Made by a program: the position numbers and the translations under genes. The notes under the pieces were generated by a model. That model was given only the letters and a program-made list of their open reading frames with translations, ran no database searches and was not told the origin of the DNA. From Bacteroidota bacterium (GTDB lineage Bacteria; Bacteroidota; Bacteroidia; Cytophagales; Cyclobacteriaceae): a DNA stretch of 64,000 bases. Below are positions 28,609 through 38,246 of the stretch, piece by piece. The DNA lies in NCBI GenBank assembly GCA_024280115.1, contig JAJRQT010000203.1, positions 18,297 to 82,296 on the forward strand. The letters run 5' to 3'. Within the stretch, counting starts at the first letter, position 1, and every line of letters begins with the position of its first letter.

Positions 28609-30306
28609 ATGTTCTTCAATAAGACTATTGACAATATAGGCAGGATCAGAAAACTTGTAGAGGTTTTGCTAAAATATGGATTTGAAGATATAGTAGTAAA
28701 TACAGGCTTGCGAAATCTTCTTTCACCTAATAAAAAAACTAAAGGCCGAATATCAGCGGAAGAAGAGTTGTTTTCTCAAACCCGTTGGGAACGAATCCGG
28801 CTAATTATGGAAGAGCTTGGTCCTACTTATATCAAATTAGGGCAAATGCTTAGCAACAGACCCGATTTATTGCCTGAGCCGCTGATAAAGGAATTTGAAA
28901 AGCTGCTTGATAAAGTACCGCCATTCGAAATAGAGAAGGTTAAAGAGATTATCGAGGGAGAGTTCGACAAATCCATTGAAGACTTATTTATTTATTTTGA
29001 TGAAAAACCCATTGGTTCTGCAAGTATTGGACAGGTTCACAGAGCCAGGTTGTCTGATGGCGAAGATGTTGTTGTTAAAGTGCAAAGGCCAAATGCTAAA
29101 AGACAGGTAGTCGCTGACCTTTCCTTGCTTAAAGAATTTGTAAAGCTTACGGAAAATTACTTTTTCAAGGCCGGCATACTCAATCCAATAGAAATCGTTG
29201 ACACATTCGCGAAAAGCTTACAAAATGAACTGGATTACACTACCGAAGCCAGAAATCTGAGTCAATTCAGGACATTGTATAGTGATTTTAATAGTTTATA
29301 TATTCCAAAGCCATATCGTGAATTGACAACTAAAAAGGTGCTCACCATCGAATTTATTAGTGGCTGCAGAGTTAATGATATTCCAATAATAAAATCCTGG
29401 GGTTTAAGGCCTGCGGATATTGCTAAAAAAGGACTGGATATTTATTTAAAGCAAATTTTTGAAGTTGGAGTATTTCATGCAGATCCGCATCCTGGAAATA
29501 TTCTCATCAAACCAAATGGAAAAATAGGGCTCATAGATTTTGGTATGGTCGGTAAACTTGTGCAGTCTCAACGGTTTGCATTTGCCGGTGTATTTATCAG
29601 CCTTGCAAAAAAAGATGCCAAAAGTATGGCGACAAATCTGCGCAGATTGGCTATTGACCATGAGATCAATGACATGCGTGCATTTGAATACGATTTGAAT
29701 GACCTGATTCAGGATTTTGTGGTCCTGTCCCAGGAAGATATTGGCGTTCGGGACTTAACAGCGAGATTACAAAAACTTGCGTATAAATATAAACTTCAAA
29801 TACCAGGTGTTATATTTTTGGTACTGAGAGCCTTAGCAATCCTGGAAAGCACTGCCAAATCCCTGGATCCTAAATTTGATGTACTTGAGAATATTAAACC
29901 GTATGGTATAAAATTGATTGCCGAGCAGTACAGTATTAAAAATATATCGAGTGAAGTAAGCCATTCTGTAGCTCAGACTTTTGCTTTACTTTCTAATTTG
30001 CCATTGGATATTCGGGATATTGTAAAGCAAGTGAGGAAAGGTAAAATTGTATTAAATACCCGACAGGTAGGATATGAAAAATATCAACGCCAAATGGATT
30101 TCATTGCCAACAGAATTGTAATGGCAGTCATTATCGGGGCTTTGATCATTTCTTCTGCCTTAAGCTATGGAATTGCAATTGGGAAGGATGTAGCTGGTTT
30201 TCTTGGGATGCCTTATTTTAGCATAGTTTGCATATTAATCGCGGGCTTTCTGACTTTTGTAATTTTTATTAATGACTACAGAAGCGGAAGAAACAGGCAT
30301 CAATAA
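28609..30306 (+). CDS. UbiB/AarF/ABC1 family atypical kinase
   Basis: The signature KxGQ motif is IKLGQMLSNRPDLLP near residue 82. It is followed by the alanine-type nucleotide loop segment ASIGQVHRARL, VVVKVQRP with the invariant Lys, and the catalytic/metal segments FHADPHPGNIL and LIDFGMVGKL. Two hydrophobic segments at the C-terminus (residues about 505-560) anchor it in the inner membrane. UbiB-type proteins support isoprenoid quinone synthesis or lipid transport by an ATPase activity. The length of 565 is normal. It converges on the DUF445 gene, overlapping it by 7 bases at the 3' ends. Confidence 0.93.
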   Translation: MFFNKTIDNIGRIRKLVEVLLKYGFEDIVVNTGLRNLLSPNKKTKGRISAEEELFSQTRWERIRLIMEELGPTYIKLGQMLSNRPDLLPEPLIKEFEKLLDKVPPFEIEKVKEIIEGEFDKSIEDLFIYFDEKPIGSASIGQVHRARLSDGEDVVVKVQRPNAKRQVVADLSLLKEFVKLTENYFFKAGILNPIEIVDTFAKSLQNELDYTTEARNLSQFRTLYSDFNSLYIPKPYRELTTKKVLTIEFISGCRVNDIPIIKSWGLRPADIAKKGLDIYLKQIFEVGVFHADPHPGNILIKPNGKIGLIDFGMVGKLVQSQRFAFAGVFISLAKKDAKSMATNLRRLAIDHEINDMRAFEYDLNDLIQDFVVLSQEDIGVRDLTARLQKLAYKYKLQIPGVIFLVLRALAILESTAKSLDPKFDVLENIKPYGIKLIAEQYSIKNISSEVSHSVAQTFALLSNLPLDIRDIVKQVRKGKIVLNTRQVGYEKYQRQMDFIANRIVMAVIIGALIISSALSYGIAIGKDVAGFLGMPYFSIVCILIAGFLTFVIFINDYRSGRNRHQ

Positions 30307-31517
30307 AACGCTATAAAATATTGTAAAAGACCCGCAACTCCTCCGAGAATTGCACCAATAACAATTAGCTTAGTTTCGTCTTCTTTAAAAACAGGTCTTA
30401 AAAATGCTTCAAATTCTACAGGAGGAAGTTCTGCCATTTTAGTTCTGAGTATGTGTTCCAGGTCAAGTGCATTTTCAGCGTATCCAAATACATTTCTTAT
30501 GTTCATGGGTAATTCCTGCATAAACCTGAAGCATGCAATATTCCGGATATGAGTAAATAGTTGACTACCGGTTGTTATTTCCACGAGAGACTTGATCAAT
30601 CCCGCCATTTCATTGATGGTTTGTTCTATTTGTTTTTGAACAATCTTTTCTAATTTTTCAGATCCCGGGCCCCTGATAATGTATTCAAATATGTTTTCAA
30701 TAGTTATTATTTTTGAAGCCACAATATTGGAATATTCTGTAGAGACCTCTTTTTGTCTTTTAATAAACATCCCCTGAATAGTTAATTTCCCAATTTTGAT
30801 TGGGTTCAAAGGGCGGAATATCAGCTTCAATGCCAGAAAATTAGTGAAATATCCAACAAGAACTCCAAATAATGGTAATATCCACCAAAATGGGAAATAA
30901 TACCACACCACCATTTGGGTGAGTCCGAATATGAACCCAAAGTACAATCCCGATTTCATAATAAATTTAAACTCAGCTTCTCCGCATTTTAAAAACATCT
31001 GGTTGAGTAACTTTTTATTTTGGGTGAGCGAGCTTACGGCCAGGTATTTCAGATCGAGCATGCCGGAAAAATCTTTTTCGACATCTTTCATCATTTCTTC
31101 AACAATAACCGGCAGATTGGCACTTACATTTTTATAAACATTTTCTTTTAAACTATGTGGGGCATTCTGCCAGATCCTGTGAAGTTTAGCGTCCATTACC
31201 TCGTCTATTATCTGTTTAGATAAATTTTCGATGGAAGGCGCCATCTCTTCCGCGACCTTGCTTGGTTTTATTTTAGAAAACTGCACTCCGATGTCCAGAA
31301 GTTTGGTAGTCCACAAATCAACAGCGGTTTCTGCCATCTTCCTGGCTTTGGAAGGGATAATACCCTGCCACCCGAAAGGTTTTACACCAAAATATTCAAT
31401 GGGATAAAAAGTCATTTTTATGGCCAGCACATTGGTAATCCAACCAACCAATGCACTAACCAGAGGTATAGTGAGGTACGGTAGGTATCCTAATATCTCA
31501 TCAAAATTTATGGCCAT
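30300..31517 (-). CDS. DUF445 family membrane protein
   Basis: The protein has a hydrophobic N-terminal segment (YLTIPLVSALVGWITNVLA), a soluble helical part, a pair of membrane helices in the middle (GLYFGFIFGLTQMVVWYYFP, WWILPLFGVLVGYFTNFLA) and a final one at the C-terminus. The twin motifs GWITNVLAIKMTF and GYFTNFLALKLIF, each followed by YP-like or RPL residues and later GxIP/GMFIKRQ, are typical of DUF445. The function of this family is not established; it belongs to the inner membrane. The 3' end overlaps the UbiB-like gene on the other strand by 7 bases. Confidence 0.9.
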   Translation of the reverse strand: MAINFDEILGYLPYLTIPLVSALVGWITNVLAIKMTFYPIEYFGVKPFGWQGIIPSKARKMAETAVDLWTTKLLDIGVQFSKIKPSKVAEEMAPSIENLSKQIIDEVMDAKLHRIWQNAPHSLKENVYKNVSANLPVIVEEMMKDVEKDFSGMLDLKYLAVSSLTQNKKLLNQMFLKCGEAEFKFIMKSGLYFGFIFGLTQMVVWYYFPFWWILPLFGVLVGYFTNFLALKLIFRPLNPIKIGKLTIQGMFIKRQKEVSTEYSNIVASKIITIENIFEYIIRGPGSEKLEKIVQKQIEQTINEMAGLIKSLVEITTGSQLFTHIRNIACFRFMQELPMNIRNVFGYAENALDLEHILRTKMAELPPVEFEAFLRPVFKEDETKLIVIGAILGGVAGLLQYFIAFY

Positions 31518-31648
31518 TGAACAGAAATCTAAAAAAACTTAATTATGAAGCTAATATCGTGTAAATTCAAGGCAATTAACTTTAATTTTTTCAAAGTGTT
31601 TCATATAATTATTAAAATTTAAATTCAATCTAACCAAAACCTGAGCAC

Positions 31649-33193
31649 ATGTTAGTTCCACAATTAATTTTACGACAACTCTATACCAATGGCAGTCTTC
31701 AAAATATTGATGACGGGATTCAGTTTTCCTTAAAAAACCGTTTGGCGAATACCAAGCTTTTATCAATTAAGGAAATAAAGATTGATGATGAAAAAATTGA
31801 CTTGGCAAGGGTAAATATCGTTTTTGAAGATGATTCTGAAATAGCTGCCTCAATGGTGCCAGACAATCCTGTGGACTTTCCTCTGAAAAAAATAATTAAT
31901 ATAAAAATCGATGATCTTAATCTATCTGAAGCAAAACATAAAATAGGAATTAAGTTTTTAACAGATACTTTTGGGAAATTGTCACTGAAAGTTGAAGATT
32001 CGATTGCTGCAGATACTGCTCATATAATCAGGATTCCAAGAAATTCTAAAGACGATTATAGTGAATCTATCATCGCTGAGCGCCAGTCGTTTATAGAAAA
32101 ATACTCAAAGAAAAAGTACGATAACCTTTTCAAATATTCATTTGACCCCCATATCACAGAAGGTAATATAGAAAACTTTACAGGTGTAATACAGGTACCA
32201 TTGGGTTTTGCCGGCCCTATAACCATAAATGGTGAACATGCTAAAGGTGAATTCATTGTGCCTCTGGCAACAACTGAAGGAACTCTTGTGGCTTCGTACA
32301 ATCGTGGTATTAAGGTAATTAATTTGTGTGGCGGAGTAAAGGTGACTGTTGTCGGGGATGCTATGCAAAGAGCTCCGGTTTTTGTATTTGAAGATGCGAG
32401 AGGATCAAGAGATTTTATTAAATGGGTTGAAGAGCACAATGATAAAATTAGGCAAGAGGCGGAAGCGACTTCATCAGTTGCAAAGCTTCAATACATCGAT
32501 CATTTTTTATCCAATAAATTCGCTTATCTGAGATTCAATTACAGTACTGGGGATGCAGCTGGTCAGAATATGTCAGGACGAGCCACTTTTGCCGCTTGTA
32601 GCTGGATTATAGATAATTATAAAAAAGGAGAGATTAAAAATTTCTATCTGGAATCGAATCTGGCAACAGATAAAAAAGCTTCACAGATCAACGTTATGCG
32701 CAGTAGGGGAAAGAGAGTAACTGCCGAAGCCACAATTGAGCGAGATGTACTCATTCAGCATATGCGTGTAGAACCGGAAAAAATAAATTATCACTCAAAT
32801 ATTTCCAACATCGGGGCTTTTTTAAGCGGCGCCAATCACAATGGAGCTCACTCACCCAATGCTATTACAGCGATGTTTATTGCCACAGGTCAGGATGTGG
32901 CCAATGTTTCTGAATCTTCCGCTGGAATTTTATATACAGAAATGACTCCTGAAGGTAATTTGTATATCTCTTTAACAATACCCTCACTGATAGTTGCATC
33001 CTATGGAGGAGGAACAGGGTTGCCATCTCAAAAGGAATGTCTGGAAGTGATGGATTGCTACGGGAAAGGAAAAGTAAATAAGCTTGCAGAAATAATAGGT
33101 GCTGTTGCGCTTGCAGGAGAAATTTCATTAGGAAGTGCTATTTCCTCATCGGATTGGGTATCAAGCCATGAAACTTATGGAAGAAACCGGTGA
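31649..33193 (+). CDS. Hydroxymethylglutaryl-CoA reductase
   Basis: The catalytic domain starts around residue 140 and carries the class features: NFTGVIQVPLGFAGP, PLATTEGTLVASYNRG with the catalytic Glu, DAAGQNMSG for the dinucleotide site, ATDKKAS with the catalytic Lys, and ATGQDVANVSESSAG with the catalytic Asp. The SSDWVSSHETYGR end holds the catalytic His. The first 130 residues form an extra domain without a match that I recognise. The enzyme reduces HMG-CoA to mevalonate, the committed step of the mevalonate isoprenoid pathway. No other mevalonate gene is in the window. Confidence 0.95.
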   Translation: MLVPQLILRQLYTNGSLQNIDDGIQFSLKNRLANTKLLSIKEIKIDDEKIDLARVNIVFEDDSEIAASMVPDNPVDFPLKKIINIKIDDLNLSEAKHKIGIKFLTDTFGKLSLKVEDSIAADTAHIIRIPRNSKDDYSESIIAERQSFIEKYSKKKYDNLFKYSFDPHITEGNIENFTGVIQVPLGFAGPITINGEHAKGEFIVPLATTEGTLVASYNRGIKVINLCGGVKVTVVGDAMQRAPVFVFEDARGSRDFIKWVEEHNDKIRQEAEATSSVAKLQYIDHFLSNKFAYLRFNYSTGDAAGQNMSGRATFAACSWIIDNYKKGEIKNFYLESNLATDKKASQINVMRSRGKRVTAEATIERDVLIQHMRVEPEKINYHSNISNIGAFLSGANHNGAHSPNAITAMFIATGQDVANVSESSAGILYTEMTPEGNLYISLTIPSLIVASYGGGTGLPSQKECLEVMDCYGKGKVNKLAEIIGAVALAGEISLGSAISSSDWVSSHETYGRNR

Positions 33194-33514
33194 TTATAAG
33201 TCCATCATAAACTCATCATAGGCATTTTTGATTTCTCTGAGCGCCAGGGCATCATTCTTTTTTGTCGCTAAAGTTATACCTGTCTCAAATATATTTTTGG
33301 CCTTTTCCTCCTTTCCTAAATCTAAATAAAGCTGAGCAAGATGGTAATAGGTAGGTACGTAATCCGGAAATTTTACTATTAACAATTCAAAATAATAAAG
33401 CGCTTTCTCCGGTTCAGAGCTTTTATATTCATTGGCTAACGCATAAATAATGAATGGGTCATTTTGATCCTCATTGTAATATTCTAAAAGTTGTTTTAGT
33501 CGCAGATCATTCAT
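33194..33514 (-). CDS. Small tetratricopeptide repeat protein
   Basis: The 106-residue protein consists of about two and a half TPRs (PFIIYALANEYKSSEPEKALY, PTYYHLAQLYLDLGKEEKA and a third partial unit). It has no signal peptide and no other domain, so it is probably a cytoplasmic adaptor. It ends back to back with the HMG-CoA reductase gene and is divergent from etfB, with an 87-base gap that must serve both starts. Confidence 0.8.
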   Translation of the reverse strand: MNDLRLKQLLEYYNEDQNDPFIIYALANEYKSSEPEKALYYFELLIVKFPDYVPTYYHLAQLYLDLGKEEKAKNIFETGITLATKKNDALALREIKNAYDEFMMDL

Positions 33515-33601
33515 TTTTCTTTATTGATTTTTATTTTTTGAATTTAGTACTAACTTGGACGCAATAATTGAGTTACAAATTTTAGAATTATTAATTGAAT
33601 T

Positions 33602-34339
33602 ATGAAGATATTAGTTTGCATAACTCACGTGCCGGATACTACGGCAAAAATTACTTTCATTGACAATAATACAAAGTTAAATGAATCGGGCATTCAATTT
33701 ATCATTGGTCCCTATGATGATTTTGCTTTGGCACGCGCCATTGAACTTAAAGAAACACATGGTGCCACAGTCACAGTTTTGAATGTCGGGGAAGCCAATA
33801 CCGAACCGACAATCAGAAAAGCTCTGGCTATTGGAGCAGATGATGCTATAAGAATTAATACTGCACCTACGGATTCGATGTATGTCGCTCATCAGATCGC
33901 TGACGCTATTAAACAAGAGGCCTACGATCTGATATTAATGGGCAGAGAATCAATAGATTATAATAGTGGAGTTGTCCATGGTATAGTAGGGGCCTTACTC
34001 GATATCCCATCGGTATCGCCGGTGATGGTTTTAGATATTGAAGGAACTACCGTTAAAATATCCAGAGAAATTGAAGGCGGCAAGGAGTTTTTAGAAGTAG
34101 AGCTTCCGATTGTGGCAGGATGCCAGGAACCGATTGCTGAATGGAAAATCCCGAATATGAGGGGAATCATGACAGCTAGATCAAAACCTTTGAAAGTGGT
34201 GGAACCTGTGGCATTTAATCATTCAACTGAAACGGTTTCATATGAAAATCCACCTGAAAAAGGTTCTGTAAAATTGGTTGATGCTGAAAATGCCGAAGAT
34301 CTGATTGATTTGTTAAAAAATGAAGCTAAGGTCCTTTAA
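33602..34339 (+). CDS. etfB: Electron transfer flavoprotein subunit beta
   Basis: At 245 residues this is a standard EtfB. It begins with the KILVCITHVPDTTAKI strand and continues with YDDFALARAIELKE, AGADDAIRI-like GADDAIRIN and the signature region LIVAGCQEPIAEW (here LPIVAGCQEPIAEW) plus NMRGIMTARSKPLK. EtfAB carries electrons from acyl-CoA and other dehydrogenases to the quinone pool. It is the first gene of a same-strand run with etfA, the bifunctional nuclease and the nucleoside transporter. Confidence 0.96.
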   Translation: MKILVCITHVPDTTAKITFIDNNTKLNESGIQFIIGPYDDFALARAIELKETHGATVTVLNVGEANTEPTIRKALAIGADDAIRINTAPTDSMYVAHQIADAIKQEAYDLILMGRESIDYNSGVVHGIVGALLDIPSVSPVMVLDIEGTTVKISREIEGGKEFLEVELPIVAGCQEPIAEWKIPNMRGIMTARSKPLKVVEPVAFNHSTETVSYENPPEKGSVKLVDAENAEDLIDLLKNEAKVL

Positions 34340-34367
34340 TAATTTTTGAGATTTAAAATAGTATAAG

Positions 34368-35330
34368 ATGTCCATATTAGTATTTATCGAAGGTTCAGAA
34401 GGTGTTTTAAAAAAATCATCAAAAGAGGCCATCAGCTATGCGGCCCAAGCTGGGTCTATTCTTAATGATCAGGAAATCGTAGCAGTTGTTCTTGGAAGTT
34501 ATGATGAATCCATACTTTCTAATCTGGGTAGCAATGGTGCAACAAAAGTCATCAATGTAGAAGGTGACGTATTTGCTGAAAACCAGATCGGTGTATTTTC
34601 TGACAGCATTCAGGGAATCATGACTGACAATGATATCAAATTGCTGGTTATGATAAAATCTTCCTTTAGTGATAACATAGGAGGGAGGATTGCGGGTAAA
34701 ACAGGCGCATCTGTCGTGTCAAGCGTGATATCTCTTCCTGATGTATCTAATGGTTTCAAAGTGAATAAAAGTATTTTTACTGGTAAAGCTGCCACTACTG
34801 TGTCTGTCAATGGTGATATAAAGGTGCTTATTGTAAATAAAAATACTGTTGAACTGCAGGAATCAGGAGATATTGCACCTGTTGAAAAAATTCAAGTTTC
34901 TTCAGACATCGAAGTTAAAATAAAAATTACGGGCAAGGAAAAGGCAGAAGGAGATATACTCTTAGAGGATGCAGATATTGTGGTTTCTGGTGGCAGGGGA
35001 CTCAAAGGACCTGAAAATTGGGGAATAATAGAAGATCTCGCCAAGGCTTTGGGTGCAGCTACCGGTTGCTCGAAGCCTGTTTCAGATGTTGGGTGGAGAC
35101 CACATCACGAACATGTTGGTCAAACAGGTGTAAAAGTTAGTCCAAACCTTTATATTGCCGTCGGGATATCGGGAGCAATCCAGCATTTGGCAGGTGTTAA
35201 TTCTTCAAAAGTGCTGGTTGCAATAAATAATGACCCGGAAGCGCCATTTTTTAAAGCAGCTGACTATGGAATTGTAGGAGATGCGTTTGAGGTTCTTCCA
35301 AAACTAACTGAAAAGATAAAATCGTTATAA
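34368..35330 (+). CDS. etfA: Electron transfer flavoprotein subunit alpha
   Basis: The C-terminal FAD domain is diagnostic: ADIVVSGGRGLKGPENW, VSDVGWRPHHEHVGQTG, YIAVGISGAIQHLAG and VAINNDPEAPFFKAADYG. The N-terminal domain has the usual alpha-beta fold (ILVFIEGSEGVLKKSSKEA). Length 320 is normal. It lies 28 bases after etfB and the two products form the heterodimer. Confidence 0.97.
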   Translation: MSILVFIEGSEGVLKKSSKEAISYAAQAGSILNDQEIVAVVLGSYDESILSNLGSNGATKVINVEGDVFAENQIGVFSDSIQGIMTDNDIKLLVMIKSSFSDNIGGRIAGKTGASVVSSVISLPDVSNGFKVNKSIFTGKAATTVSVNGDIKVLIVNKNTVELQESGDIAPVEKIQVSSDIEVKIKITGKEKAEGDILLEDADIVVSGGRGLKGPENWGIIEDLAKALGAATGCSKPVSDVGWRPHHEHVGQTGVKVSPNLYIAVGISGAIQHLAGVNSSKVLVAINNDPEAPFFKAADYGIVGDAFEVLPKLTEKIKSL

Positions 35331-35343
35331 ACTGAGTTTCTAA

Positions 35344-35949
35344 GTGGATAAAATAAGACTGGAAATATTAGGACTTTCATCAAGTCAATCACAAAGTGGA
35401 TCCTTTGCATTGGTTTTGGGAGAAAAACCAGGCATTAGAAGATTGCCAATTATTATAGGAATGTTCGAAGCTCAGGCCATTGCCATTGAAATTGAGAAAA
35501 TCATCCCAAACAGACCAATGACACATGACCTGTTTAAATCCTTTGCAGGAAGTTTTAATTTTTCCATCAAGGAAATTATTATTTCTGATCTGAAAGAAGG
35601 CGTCTTTTTTGCGAAAATTGTTTGTGAGAACAATCAAAATACCATAGAAATAGACTCAAGGCCTTCGGATGCAATTGCTATTGGACTGAGATTTAATGCC
35701 CCCATTTATACTTATGAAACCATCCTTTCAGAGGCAGGCATTGAATTATCTGAAGAGGAGGATGAAGGACCAGATATTCAAAAGGAAATAGAAAAGATTA
35801 AACCAAAAACAGAAAAACCCGGACAGAGTTCTGAAAAACTAAAGCATAGTTCAATGGAAAAATTGAAAGAAATGCTTGATAAAGCTATTGCGCAGGAAGA
35901 TTACGAAAAAGCTGCTAAAATTCGTGATGAAATAAACAAGCGGAATTAG
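35344..35949 (+). CDS. Bifunctional nuclease (BFN/DUF151) family protein with C-terminal UVR motif
   Basis: GTG at 35344 starts a DUF151 domain (residues 1-140) with the motifs LPIIIGMFEAQAIAIEIE, MTHDLFKSFA and IDSRPSDAIAIGLRFNAPIY. An acidic, charged linker follows, and a UVR/UvrB-like helix-turn-helix hairpin ends the protein (EKLKEMLDKAIAQEDYEKAA then KIRDEI). This two-domain form next to etfA is frequent in Bacteroidota. BFN proteins have been described as DNA/RNA nucleases in plants; in bacteria the role is not settled. It is 13 bases after etfA and 12 before the transporter. Confidence 0.9.
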   Translation: MDKIRLEILGLSSSQSQSGSFALVLGEKPGIRRLPIIIGMFEAQAIAIEIEKIIPNRPMTHDLFKSFAGSFNFSIKEIIISDLKEGVFFAKIVCENNQNTIEIDSRPSDAIAIGLRFNAPIYTYETILSEAGIELSEEEDEGPDIQKEIEKIKPKTEKPGQSSEKLKHSSMEKLKEMLDKAIAQEDYEKAAKIRDEINKRN

Positions 35950-35961
35950 CTTAATTTTTTT

Positions 35962-37251
35962 ATGAGTATCCTCAGGGCAGCTATTGGACTTTTATTTATT
36001 GTTGGGGTTGCCTGGATTTTTTCTAATAATAAAAAATCAATTAACTGGAGACTGGTTGCAGGTGGTCTATTTCTTCAAATAACATTTGGGGTTTTAATCA
36101 CACAAGTTGAATTTGTCAGTATTGCATTTGGGTTTGCCAGTAAATTTTTTGTAAAAGTCATAGATTTCACCAACGAGGGAACTGCATTCCTATTTGGTGA
36201 TTTTCTCAATACTGAAAAATATGGGTTTATTTTTGCGATAAACGTATTGCCTACAATTATCTTCTTCTCAACACTTTCCGCAGGTTTATATTATTTAGGC
36301 GTATTACAAAAGATAGTTTATGGATTTGCCTGGTTGATGTCGAAAACCATGAAATTATCGGGAGCCGAAAGTTTATCCGCCGCCGGGAATATATTTCTCG
36401 GTCAAACGGAGGCCCCACTTTTGGTCAGGCCATTTATCCCCGACATGACAAAATCTGAAATTATGTGCCTGATGACTGGTGGAATGGCAACAATAGCAGG
36501 TGGGGTGTTGGCAGGATATGTAGCTTTTTTGGGTGGGGGAGACCCTGTAGAGCAAGCGAAATATGCTAAATTTTTGTTAGGAGCTTCTGTGATGAATGCC
36601 CCGGCGGCAATTGTTATGGCTAAATTATTGGTTCCGGAGAGAGATTATGACAAACTCAATCACGAATTACAGATTAATGAGGAAAAAACCGGAGTTAATT
36701 TGATTGATGCCCTGGCGAGAGGAGCATCAGATGGCTTAAAATTAGCGCTGAATGTCGGAGCTATGCTGTTGGCATTCATAGCCGTAATCGCAGCGGTGAA
36801 TTATGTATTAAGAGATATATTCGGTGATCTTACAGGACTAAATCAGTTTGTCGTAGAAGCTACAGATGGAACATTCGATGGCTTTTCGTTACAGTATATT
36901 CTTGGAAATATATTCAGAGTGTTTGCATTTATGATGGGAGTTGAATGGGGTGAAGCTCTGCAAGTTGGAAGTTTGTTGGGGCAAAAAACTGTCATCAACG
37001 AATTTGTCGCCTATCTGGATTTGGCTGAAATGAAATCTCTGGGATTATTGAATGACAAATCTTTAATTATCGCAACATTCTCGTTATGCGGATTCTCGAA
37101 TTTCAGCTCAATAGCTATACAAATTGGGGGTATTGGGGGTATGGCTCCAAATCGGCAGGGTGATATATCTAAATTAGGATTCCGGGCATTACTTGGCGCC
37201 TCTCTTGCTACAATGCTCACAGGAACGCTTGCCGGAGTGTTGTTGGGTTAA
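35962..37251 (+). CDS. Concentrative nucleoside transporter (NupC/CNT family)
   Basis: The 429-residue protein has the CNT plan: three hydrophobic N-terminal segments, then a core with AESLSAAGNIFLGQTEAPLL and LMTGGMATIAGGVLAGYVAF. GASVMNAPAAIVMAK and the late SLCGFSNFSSIAIQIGGIGG follow. These segments form the sodium- or proton-coupled nucleoside site. It imports nucleosides across the inner membrane and closes the etfB-etfA-BFN run. A pair of small palindromes follows its stop codon. Confidence 0.95.
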   Translation: MSILRAAIGLLFIVGVAWIFSNNKKSINWRLVAGGLFLQITFGVLITQVEFVSIAFGFASKFFVKVIDFTNEGTAFLFGDFLNTEKYGFIFAINVLPTIIFFSTLSAGLYYLGVLQKIVYGFAWLMSKTMKLSGAESLSAAGNIFLGQTEAPLLVRPFIPDMTKSEIMCLMTGGMATIAGGVLAGYVAFLGGGDPVEQAKYAKFLLGASVMNAPAAIVMAKLLVPERDYDKLNHELQINEEKTGVNLIDALARGASDGLKLALNVGAMLLAFIAVIAAVNYVLRDIFGDLTGLNQFVVEATDGTFDGFSLQYILGNIFRVFAFMMGVEWGEALQVGSLLGQKTVINEFVAYLDLAEMKSLGLLNDKSLIIATFSLCGFSNFSSIAIQIGGIGGMAPNRQGDISKLGFRALLGASLATMLTGTLAGVLLG

Positions 37252-37296
37252 TAGACAGGATAATTTTGAAATTATTGGGTTTTAGATTGTTGAAAG

Positions 37297-37352
37297 GTCA
37301 CGGAAGTAACTTCCGTGACTATGGCTATAATTGCGGAAGTAACTTCTGCAAT
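37297..37352. repeat. Doublet of REP-like palindromes
   Basis: GTCACGGAAG/CTTCCGTGAC (37297-37306 with 37310-37319) and ATTGCGGAAG/CTTCTGCAAT (37330-37339 with 37343-37352) are two hairpins with the same core GGAAG-TAA-CTTC, 10 bases apart. They lie between convergent genes and could end transcription on either side, though without T runs. Confidence 0.75.
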
Positions 37353-37375
37353 GGTGTATAAACTTTTTGTCGAGC

Positions 37376-38185
37376 TTAGTTCCGTGTTCGATTGCTTTTC
37401 AAAGCATATTCCAGCCAAAACTTCACTTCCTGAATATGCAGCTCATAGTCGCTTATTGTTTCTGGCAAGTTTAGATTATTTTCCATATTAGATGCGAAAG
37501 TTTCAACATCTTCTATGGAATTGAAAAAACCTTCCTCAATCAGATTCCCTGCCATATTACGGGAAATATAAGCCATATCTGACACCGTGAATTCAGGATG
37601 ATACTGAACCCCAAAAAATTCAGATTTCCGATACTTGAAGGTTAGTGCCTGAATTTTTGAATGCTTATTTTTTGCTAGGATAGTGGAATTCTCTGGTGTT
37701 TTTATAACTTCATCCCTGTGAATAGATAGCACATGGAATCTATCATTTCTACCCTGAAAGCAAGGATGATTTTTCCCAGCTTCTGTCAATTCGATTGGAT
37801 CAGAAATACCGAATTCCATCCCATTCGAACATTTACCCACTTTCCCGCCTGCCACGACTGTGGCAATTTGCAATCCCCAACAACTTCCATAAAATGGAAC
37901 ACCCCTTTTAAACACGTCTTCAGCAAATGAAAGCTGACGACTGACAGCAGGCGAAGAGTCATTTACATGTAAACCGCTACCTGTCCACAGTACGCCATCG
38001 AACTCCACAAGCTTTCGGGTTGATGGCAGTATGTCATTATCTGCTGGAAATGCAAAGTCAACCTTAGCCTGCGGTTGCAGTAAACGTAACATGGTTTTAA
38101 AACGCTTGTGATAGGGGACGCCCCCTTGTACCGCTCGTTTTTCCCAATTTTCTCTTCTATTTCCCTCTACCACTAAAAACTGCAT
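37376..38185 (-). CDS. Type 1 glutamine amidotransferase-like hydrolase
   Basis: The catalytic elbow GSCWGLQIATVVAGGKVG holds the Cys nucleophile at about residue 99, and GVQYHPEFTV holds the His-Glu pair, so a class I GATase triad is present. As a single-domain protein of 269 residues it resembles GMP-synthase-like and gamma-glutamyl hydrolase types. It lies 61 bases after a glutamine-synthetase-like ligase and in the same direction as an ethanolamine-type permease. The context suggests that it cleaves a gamma-glutamyl intermediate, as PuuD does for gamma-glutamyl-GABA, though it is not a close PuuD match by eye. Confidence 0.82.
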   Translation of the reverse strand: MQFLVVEGNRRENWEKRAVQGGVPYHKRFKTMLRLLQPQAKVDFAFPADNDILPSTRKLVEFDGVLWTGSGLHVNDSSPAVSRQLSFAEDVFKRGVPFYGSCWGLQIATVVAGGKVGKCSNGMEFGISDPIELTEAGKNHPCFQGRNDRFHVLSIHRDEVIKTPENSTILAKNKHSKIQALTFKYRKSEFFGVQYHPEFTVSDMAYISRNMAGNLIEEGFFNSIEDVETFASNMENNLNLPETISDYELHIQEVKFWLEYALKSNRTRN

Positions 38186-38246
38186 ATTGTCAATTATGGG
38201 GATTTTAAATTTTGTAAAAAATGATTTGTCGTTTTAGCCTAACAGT

